Part shown: positions 56,449-64,000 of the stretch, in pieces
Layout of the letters: every line of letters begins with the position of its first letter
Numbering within the stretch: the stretch's first letter is position 1
DNA from: Blepharisma japonicum
Lineage: Eukaryota; Ciliophora; Heterotrichea; Heterotrichida; Blepharismidae
DNA length: 64,000 nucleotides
Direction: 5' to 3'
Assembly: GCA_949751835.1 (NCBI GenBank)
Contig: CATKHK010000030.1
Location: forward strand, 395,336 to 459,335
Notes under the pieces: model-generated
Told to the model about the DNA's origin: nothing
The model's database searches: none
What the model saw: the letters and a program-made list of their open reading frames with translations, nothing else
Made by a program: the position numbers and the translations under genes

Positions 56449-56769
56449 ATTTAGTTTATAAGCTATTTTATTTAATTTTAATATCTTGATAATATTATTA
56501 TTTTCTAGAAATCTTTGCAAAAATTAAGCAATTAGTTTTGCTAAAATTACATTTTAGTGATAGAGTACGTTCAACAATTTTTTTTGAATCTCGAAAAAAT
56601 TACTTTGACTATCTGTTCATATTTGAACGCAAGCATTTCAAGCGTAACTGGTCATACTGGTTTTCAAATATGAACAAAAAATAATATATAAATTTTAAAA
56701 TGGGAAATTATCATCTTCGTAGCTAACAAAATTTTTTTGTTTGTGCACAGGGAAATTTACATCTAAGTC

Positions 56770-57425
56770 AGTTTTTGCTGCAGCTACTGAAAATGCGATT
56801 TAAATCTGAAGCATTTATGATGAATCTCTATTTAAAGTTATCAATATAGATAAAAAAATTGAAAATATTAAATTTTCTACTGATGAAAAAAGGATTGCTA
56901 TATCTGGATGAAAGTTTATAGATATATTAGATAAAAGTAAATGAATGATATTCTATTGGTTGGGTTTGATCTCACCCTGGAAACTTTGTATCTGTAGAAA
57001 TAAATGAATATCATGATATTATTTGAAGTCTAGACGATCAGAAAATTTCATTTAAAAATAATGCAATTGAAAAAGATAGTTTGGTTCGCATCTCTCATTG
57101 TGAGAGCAATTTGATTTTAATTGGAAAAGGAAAAAAAATAAATGTTTGGAATTTAGGAGATAGAGAGCAAGATAGAAAAGAAATTAGAAAAATTAAAGAA
57201 TTTTTTTCTGATTGTAACATAAGAACGTTGATGTGGTCACCTGATGGGAAAAATATAATTGCTGCCGATGAAAATAAAAAAATAATGGTATGAAACTATA
57301 GTTCAGGAATAATTAAAAAAATAGCTGCTAAAGAATGAATAAAATTTATTGATGTCTCAACAAGAGGAAATTTCATTATTGGCGGTGGTGGTATACATGA
57401 AGTAGTTAAGATATAGGAATTTTAA
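56770..57425 (+). pseudogene. truncated family C fragment on the plus strand (C7)
   Basis: Corresponds to about the last 215 residues of C6 (AATENAI, SIYDESLFKVINI, ISHCESNLILIGKGKKINVW, MWSPDGKNIIAADENKKIMVW). The 5' two thirds are missing, TAA occurs early, a blade is deleted near 56950, and the final IW has become I-TAG at 57414 before the usual EF-stop. Orientation is opposite to neighbouring C6, which begins 320 bp upstream. Confidence 0.75.
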
Positions 57426-57599
57426 TGATAGTGTTAGTGTAGTATCATATTAATTTTAATTATTCATTGTTGCTATAATTATTACATCCAAACTTATAAG
57501 TAAAGATAATTCAAAAATATGAATATGGTGATTCTTATGAATAACTACACTACACTTAAATTAGATGCGTCACCCATTGCAGTCCACTGTGGGCTTATT

Positions 57600-58010
57600 T
57601 AATCTGAATCAATCTTTAGCTGCTTGAACCTTCTTTCCAGCTCATTATCTCCTTCCTTTCAATTCCCCTAGTACTCTCTGCTATTTTTGGACATCTTTCC
57701 ATCCTTAGGCTTGCCTTTTGGTTAAAGTCTATTTCTGCTTCCGTCCCAGGAATTTTGACCAGGCCAATTTTGAGTTTGCAAATGCCACTATTGTGTCTCC
57801 TGGCGAGAGTCTCAGACATTTTATTACTTCTCCTGTTGTGTCTTAAATATCTTCTTCTATCATCCTTCATCAATGTCATTTATTTCTTCCAATATTTTCT
57901 CTCTACCTTTTTTTGTGAAAATTATTTTTTGCTTGCCTGAATGCTTTTCAGTATTAAAATAATCATTTCTTGCATCGCTTCATATTGTCTATATCAATTC
58001 TTTAATCCCA
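57600..58010 (-). pseudogene. decayed unidentified coding remnant
   Basis: One frame is open for 87 codons from ATG 57879 (MTLMKDDRRRYLRHNRRSNK), but protein-like pieces lie in the other two frames as well: KQKIIFTKKGREKILEEIND upstream, GDTIVAFANSKLAWSKFLG in the middle, and GDNELERRFKQLKID at the end. This pattern suggests one ancient gene with frameshifts rather than a real 87-residue protein. Its family is not recognised; a transposon origin is possible. Confidence 0.4.
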
Positions 58011-58145
58011 TTACAATTATTCAGTGTATCAAAGTGATGCAAAATTTAACTTTTAGGAAAAAATTCTAGACTACTACTAAAAAAATATGCAGAAATATCC
58101 CAGAAGTAGAATTTATTACATTCACCAACGTTCATATTAAAAGCA

Positions 58146-59584
58146 TTAAAAATTATTTTTAACTACCCATTTATGATTAATCAATCTTTCGCAATTCAAA
58201 TTAAACTTGTAGTAATGAACACTAAAATCAACTAACCCAATGTATATTCCTTCTTTATTATATGAGCAATACACTTGATAAGAAGCATAATTGATTGCTG
58301 ATTTTGCTATTTGTCTCCAATTCATTTCATTTCCAATTTCGCTTTCATAGATTAATCCATAGCATTCAATCAAATACAGTCTCTCTGCCTTTATCAGGAT
58401 CTTTCTTATCCCCTCTGCAAACTCACAAGGAATTTGTGAGAAAGAGTCAATTCGATTGAGTATAGCAAAAGATTTCTATTATTCCTTCCAGAGATCAAAA
58501 TATTTCAATTAAATATTATACTATTGCAATAGCTATCAGCTTTTGGCATTGGAGCTAATTGAATTCATCGATGTTGATCCAAATCAAATCTACTAGATAG
58601 AGTTAAAATATCACTATTATTTCATCCTCCAAAACAATAAACACTGTTGTTGAAATAGATGCATGATGAGACACAACAAGGAGCTCCAGATGGCAGAACT
58701 TCAACTCCACCATTCACATCAATTAACATGGTAATTCCAGAAGGCTGATTATTTTTACCAAAACAGAATAGCTTGCCATTTGGAAGTTGAGTTATGCAAG
58801 TGGATAAGTCTAGTGGCTCTCGAATATGTAAGATTTTTACTTCTTGGGTTTCAGTTTCAGTGTTATAAATATATAAATAAGTTTTTTGGTTTACAGATGT
58901 GTCAAGATTATAAAGAGACGTCTCTTGTTGATAAGCATTAAGATAATCTTGGTAAACTTGCATTAACGGTGGATCATAAAGAGTAGAATTATTTTTATCT
59001 GCTGAGCAAATCGCTCTGAAATCAATCTCTAATTCTTGATTGTTTGATCTGCTTAAGATTTCAGCTGTTTTATTTCTTAAGGAGTCTATATCTTCATTTC
59101 TGTTGAGATCATTAGTAGTAGCACTTTTTTGAGAAGTCTTGTTTTTTGTGTTTTTTAATATTTTTGGCTCTTTTACGTTTTCAAGTCTTTTCTGATTTAT
59201 TATTAAAGAAATCGAATCCTTAACGTTTTCTGACTCTATAATTGCTGGATCACTAATTTTATTATGCATTTCAGAAGCAATATGCATATTCTTCTTCTCT
59301 AGATATATTTCATATTTTTCTTCATCAAGTTCACTTTTTTCTATTTGCTCTTTCATTCTATAGCGATCTTTAATAGAGCTTTCGTCTGTTCATATGAAAT
59401 AGGAAGCTTCGGCCTTTAGCTCTTCTTTCTTTAGGGTTTGACTTTGGGTTGATGAGCAATCTGCTTGAGCTGGCAGCACTTCTGGCTTTTTTATCATTTT
59501 ATTAACAGATTTTTCATCAAATCATTTCAAATTTAATTTCTTTATTTCATCTCAAAATTGAGTTCTTTCTTGGATTTTAATCAT
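58146..59584 (-). pseudogene. kelch-type gene related to families A/B, frameshifted near its 3' end
   Basis: From ATG 59584 the frame is open with TGA as Trp: a long charged, low-complexity N-terminus (EEKYEIYLEKKNMHIASEMH), then kelch blades (STCITQLPNGKLFCFGKNN, SCIYFNNSVYCFGGWNNSD, FDLDQHRWIQLAPMPKADS). It meets TAA at 58406. A shifted frame continues as IRKILIKAERLYLIECYGLI, with YESEIGNE, the typical A-family end, to 58146. Dropping 14 nt (58413-58426, GTGAGTTTGCAGAG) would restore the frame, but no other intron here has that length or ending, so a frameshift is more likely. The frame is open upstream of 59584 to about 59776 without ATG. Confidence 0.6.
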
Positions 59585-59829
59585 TGTTCAATCTGGTTCA
59601 TAATTTCACAAATTAGCCAATGAAAATGATTGAATTAGTTGTCTAGTATTTTTTATAAGTTGATTTTTCAGTAGTTTTTTATCTCTTTCATTTAAATTGT
59701 TATTTATACTATTCTTTCAAACTTCTTTTATTCTATTTAATTTAATTTCTTGAAGGATTAGCTGACAAGTGGTATATTAATAGCTATGTGTAAGAGAGGA
59801 ATTGGACATAATTTGGGAGCATGTGTTAT

Positions 59830-61470
59830 TTTTCTAATTAATTTTCTTAAAATTACTTAAAATTTCCCTTTAAATCCTTTAAGTATAATTTTTTCTCAAT
59901 TTTATCTGGACTGTTGCCTATTCCATCAAAATTTCTACGGATACAACTTTCGATCAATATTTTTAATGATTTATAGTTAAATATATCTTGATTTGAGCCT
60001 CTTCCAATTCAATTTAAGGACAATATAAATTTTGATAATCTAATATTACTTTTTCTATTGAGTAATTATTGATAAAAAACTTTCTATCTTTTCTAGTTTT
60101 GATAATATTTCCTAAGTATTTATAGCTTTTATTGAGGTTTTATTATTGTAATACTCTTGCTTCTTGATAAAGCCATTATTGCTGTTTTATCAATTCCTTT
60201 ATTCAATTCCATCTTATTTCTGACACATCAATCTATTAGAATATCGCTACTTTTAAGAATTGATTGATAGTTGTCACTATCTATAAGTACATCATCAGCA
60301 AAAGTTCTTATAAATAGATTGTGATCATTTTCCAAATTTTCAAACAAGTCATTTATATAGATGTTAAATAATGCAGGGCTTAAAGGCGATCCTAGTCTAA
60401 CACCTCTGTTTATGTTTATTCATTGCATCTTCCAATCTAAAACGCGTAGACTTTGATCTTGTAATATTAATGAAGTACTATTAATTAATTCTTTTGATAA
60501 ATTATAATTTTCCATTTTTCGTATCAGGATTTCGCGATTAACAAAATCATAAGTTTTTTTAAAATCAATAAAAAATAGAAATAAATTTGATAGATTTATT
60601 AGTTGTAAATTTTTCATTCATTCATGAGTTTAAAATTTCATATTGAATTTTGGCTGACTTTTTTCCCATAAATCCAAATTGATAGCTTTTAATCATTGAT
60701 ATAAGTTCATGTTTAAATCTTCGAATATGCAACCTTCGTATAATTTAAAAAGAAAATTAATTAGTATTATTGGTCTGTAATTCTCAATTTTTGTTTAATC
60801 ACCATTTTAAAAATTGGAATGATCAAGCATCATTTTGCTTTCCTATGTTTTTAGTTTCAATTCAGTTTCTAAATATTATTTCTATAATGTTATTAAATTC
60901 ATTAGGGAAATGGTAATTCCAAATACCATCAGACCTGGGCATTCATTTGGATTTAATAATTTTCTATTTTCATTAGCTTCTTCAATGCTTGGCAAATAGA
61001 AATTATCTGTGAAAAAGTATGAAATTTTATTGTTACTTTTATACAGCTCTGTATAGAACTTTGTTCAGTATTGTCCATTTCATCATCACCCTTTATATTA
61101 TTTCTTTTCTTGTGCTTAATTTTCTGTTTAATCTTAATAGATCATCGTTCTGTTTTATAATATTTAAAACTTTTCCAATATGAATATCTAAAATTTCATT
61201 TGATTGAATATTTTAACTTTACTGGCATTTCTATTTCTTCTTCCATATGCTATTCTTAGCATTGCTTGAATGCTCATATTCAATTTTTTACATCTATAGA
61301 AGAAAGATCAATTAAAATCTGTTTCATATTTTCATAGAACTCGCAACTGATTTTATGTCTTTTATTAAGTTGAAAATTAAAGCAACGGCGTTTTCTGCAT
61401 AATCTATGAAATTGAATCATATGTGAAGTTTTCTCTGTTTCATATAAAAATAATTCTAATGAAGATTTAC
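59830..61470 (-). mobile_element. decayed non-LTR (LINE-type) retrotransposon with reverse transcriptase domain
   Basis: The best frame (60617 down to about 60130, TGA as Trp) has RT motif A in FLFFIDFKKTYDFVNREIL, motif B in GVRLGSPLSPALFNIYINDL and motif C in LFIRTFADDVLIDSDNY (the FADD codons at 60291-60302), then KMELNKGIDKTAIM. Upstream, KIENYRPIILINFLFKLYEG is the typical LINE motif before domain A. All catalytic Asp residues are visible, but stops and frameshifts on both sides make the copy inactive. No endonuclease domain, second ORF, poly(A) tail or target-site duplication was identified. Confidence 0.8.
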
Positions 61471-61519
61471 TAAATGTTTAATCAATTATTTTTTAACAAT
61501 TAATTTTCTTAAAAGTAGT

Positions 61520-62423
61520 GATTCTATAATTTATATAACTGCTTTTAGCAATAAGCATTGTTTTTTAAGTTTAAATTATGTTGTATAATATATTAATAAT
61601 AATTTTAAATTATTTGAAAGAAGAAAAGGATGAAATTAATTAAGCAAATTGCCAATCCTCGTGAGAGTAAACATACTCTGGAGACCCAATAATTTTCCAT
61701 TCTCCATATTCAATAAATTCAAATTTCTCATTATTTGGAGAAGTAAAAGTGAAAGTTTTTACATCCCTTTGGAAGCGATCATATACTATATAATTATGGT
61801 AATGGTTCTTGGTTTTTCGTCTTAAATGATGAAAATGATGTGATTGGTATGTCCATGACCTATAATATCCCGGTCTTACACGCCTCTCTTCTGCAGTACT
61901 TAAAATTATAGAGATACTTGAGCTTGCCATAATTCTCGTTTTAAGTTCTGAAAAAATATTTCTAATTTTCTCAAAATTCTCAGCTGAGAAAGATTGGACA
62001 TTTATTTGTCGCATTGAATTTATCCAGCTCAAGCACATCTGATCGTTTAAGTCGTTAGATGGCATTCCATATTTATTAAAAAATACCTGCTTGGATTCTA
62101 TAAAGCTGCTGTAATCCTTAGGAGAGCTTATGAGGATATCCAAGTCTTTGATATAGTCATACATTTGCTTACCAATTTCATTGACGCTTAAACTTTGGCT
62201 TTTAATTTCTATTGCTTTAGCCTCAATTAAGGTTACAATTCTTTGATTTATATAATTAAAGATTTCGTTCTGGATTGGCTCCTCAAGGTCTGAGGACCCT
62301 CCTCTAGTTCCAAATATAGCTGATGTAAGCAGTCTTTCTAGCTCATTTGATTCGAGTTGGGTTAAAATTGCGTTTCTATAAATATCAAGTGATACCGTGG
62401 GCTCCTGGGCAATTTGCTCTTTA
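61520..62423 (+). repeat. left arm of a large palindrome
   Basis: Matches the reverse complement of 62682-63580 over about 900 bp, including the family E gene and at least 120 bp of 3' flank (for example the atgttgtataatatatt block at 61574). The central spacer is about 260 bp. Confidence 0.85.
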
Positions 62424-62430
62424 AGTTAAT
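61640..62430 (-). pseudogene. family E copy without a usable start (E2)
   Basis: From about 62423 the minus strand encodes the same protein as E1 (KEQIAQEPTVSLDIYRNAI, then YDYIKDLDILISSPKDYSSF) to TAA 61640. The region matching ATGAGCGATAATTCT of E1 is changed and carries an in-frame TAA just before KEQIA. The first Met in frame is at 62164, halfway along. Sequence after residue 190 is more diverged (RRVRPGYYRSWTYQS; a His-rich stretch HHFHHLRRKTKNHYHNY). A truncated protein of 174 residues could still be made. Confidence 0.65.
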
Positions 62431-62665
62431 CTGCTAATCTGCAATTATCAATAAGTTAAAGATTTTATTAACAGGAAGTTAACTTGGATCTTAATTAAGT
62501 ATAAAACTTTTATTCTTTGGAATATTTAAGATAATCCTTATAAAAATTCTTCTAGGCAACTCAATTCTTAATTTTTTTGCCATTTCATTTATCAAGCACT
62601 TCAAATTTGTAGAAATGTAAATGGTGCAAATATTTTAATAGAATGCGTGAGTTTTATAATAATAA

Positions 62666-63454
62666 ATGAGCGATAATTCTTCTAAAGAGCAAATTGCACA
62701 GAAGCCCATGGTATCACTTGATATTGATAGAAACGCAATTTTAACCCAACTCGGATCGAATGAGCTAGATAGATTGCTTACTTCAGCAGAATCTGGAACG
62801 AGAGGAGGGTTCTCAGACCTTGAGGAGCCAATCCAGAACGAAATCTTTAATTATATAAATCAAAGAATTGCAGTCTTAATTGAGGCTAAAGCAATAGAAA
62901 TTAAAAGCCAAAGTTTAAGCGTCAATGAAATTGGTAAGCAAATGTATGATTTTATTAAAGACTTGGATACTCTCATAAGCTCTCCTAAGGATTACAGCAG
63001 CTTTATAGAATCCAAGAAGATATTTTTTAATAAATATGGAATGCCATCTGACGATTTAAACGATCAGATGTGCTTGAGCTGAATAAATTCAATGCGACAA
63101 ATAAATGTCCAATCTTTTTCAGCTGAGAATTTTGAGAAAATTAGAAATCTTTTTTCAGAACTTAAAACGATAATTATGGCAAGCTCAAGTATCTCTATAA
63201 TTGTAAGTACTGAAGAAGAGAGGCGTAGAGGACCGTGACGTTTTATCTCATGGCCATACACATCAACTAAACATCATTTTTTTTATAATACACACAGTAG
63301 CCACTACAATTGTTCTGGACCATATGTTCACTACCAAAGGGATGTAAAAACTTTCACTTTTACTTCTCCAAATAATGAGAAATTTGAATTTATTGAATAT
63401 GGAGAATGGAAAAAAATTGGGTCTCCAGAGTATGTTTACTGTTACACTGATTAG
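62666..63454 (+). CDS. family E protein, unknown function (E1)
   Basis: 262 residues from ATG 62666 to TAG 63452, with one TGA as Trp inside CLSWINSMRQ and another in RRRGPWRFISW. No known domain is recognised. It starts with a helical region (RNAILTQLGSNELDRLLTSA; QNEIFNYINQRIAVLIEAKA), then KDLDTLISSPKDYSSFIESK, and ends with a beta-rich segment (RDVKTFTFTSPNNEKFEFIE). A Gly-Pro-Arg and aromatic stretch joins them. No membrane helix or signal peptide is seen. Its inverted neighbour E2 shares most of the sequence, and the shared conservative codon changes suggest that it was a real gene. Confidence 0.65.
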
Positions 63455-63580
63455 CAATTTATTTAATTAATTTCATCCTCTTCTTCTTTCAAATAATTAA
63501 AATTATTATCAATATATTATACAACATGATTCATACTTAAAAACAATTCTTATTGCTGAAAGAAGTAATATAAATTATGT
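62682..63580 (-). repeat. right arm of a large palindrome
   Basis: Reverse-complement partner of 61520-62423; see that entry. Similarity continues past the E1 stop codon, through gaagaagaggatgaaatt-type flank, to about 63580. Confidence 0.85.
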
Positions 63581-64000
63581 AAATAATTTATTTAAGCTTT
63601 TTATATTTATAGCTATTATAAATAATATATTAGTTTATTTCTTCATGCTGAAGTATTTTCTGTCATTTTTTATCTTAACTTCGATATAGTTTATTATGCG
63701 TCACAACAGCTACAAAGCTAGGGGTGTTAACCCACCCTTATTAACCTGGCCTGCGATTATGCATGCTCAAAAATAATCTTTATTTAAAGACTCAGAGGAA
63801 TATTCAAAAAGTAGGCATCTTATATGTTGCAACAGGTTGCAAAAAAACTTCACTTTCCATGCTTGAAACAAAGAGCAACTGAATATTCAACTTAATATTT
63901 GAGGTCCTACAATAAATCTGGTAAATCTCTATAATCCCAAGAAAGATTTATCAAATTGTAAACTCAAAGACTTCTAAATTACAATCAATATTCAAAAATT
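63581..64000. other. end of window, no gene seen
   Basis: AT-rich. A 5-bp stem with a 6-base loop, GGGTG-TTAACC-CACCC, lies at 63722-63737 in a locally GC-richer patch. It has no tRNA arms and no reading frame. Confidence 0.4.

Noticed and set aside
63722-63737. GGGTG/CACCC hairpin as a structured RNA or terminator
   Set aside because: The stem is only five pairs with no further arms and no adjacent gene; chance cannot be excluded.
24000-64000. CRISPR-like array in the repeat-rich half
   Set aside because: Repeats here are long, gene-derived and irregularly spaced; no short regular repeat-spacer series exists.

Overview
The window looks like macronuclear-type DNA of a heterotrich ciliate, most probably Blepharisma or a close relative. 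Two signs support this. TGA is read as tryptophan at invariant positions of conserved proteins (RCC1 WG repeats, the kinase APE loop, the P-type ATPase actuator, catalase), and every recognisable gene ends in TAA or TAG. The introns are only 15 or 16 nt long (GTA...TAG); six are placed here. The DNA is AT-rich, and genes in the first part are tens to a few hundred bases apart on both strands.

Region 1 (1-23.9 kb) is a compact block of mostly single-copy housekeeping genes: the end of an unknown gene, an ULP1-type SUMO protease, an EF-hand protein, FHIT, a mitotic-type cyclin, a large WD40-ankyrin-TRP/polycystin-like channel, tRNA-Asp(GTC), a RING/TRAF-like zinc protein, an RCC1-TKL kinase fusion, a nucleotide-sugar transporter, a secreted-type MsrA, OXR1 (LysM-TLDc), RPB4, an unknown protein, ALKBH6, a LisH-DYRK kinase, a copper P1B-ATPase and catalase. 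MsrA, OXR1, catalase and the copper pump all bear on oxidative or metal stress, but nothing shows that they are co-regulated.

Region 2 (24-64 kb) is very different: a low-GC array of expanding and decaying gene families. Family A is coiled-coil plus kelch-like protein (two intact copies, many fragments). Family B is B-box-like zinc region, coiled coil and kelch (one intact copy, several fragments). Family C is a helical domain, a pentapeptide-like stretch and a long WD40 array of about 800-840 residues (six full-length copies, several fragments, both strands). Family E is an unknown 262-residue protein present as an inverted pair. A tandem duplication of an A-C-B block is resolved here to its breakpoint, an 8-bp microhomology that leaves a chimeric A::B reading frame. 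Two decayed non-LTR retrotransposon fragments, a pair of inverted repeats and an approximately 0.9-kb-armed palindrome lie in the same region. One conserved metabolic gene, rpiB, sits alone inside the array.

The strongest candidate for something undescribed is the family-C/A/B array. The helical plus pentapeptide-like core of family C resembles, from memory, the segment joining NACHT-type ATPases to WD40 repeats in some large eukaryotic proteins, but here there is no ATPase. Functions for A, B, C and E are not known and none is claimed.
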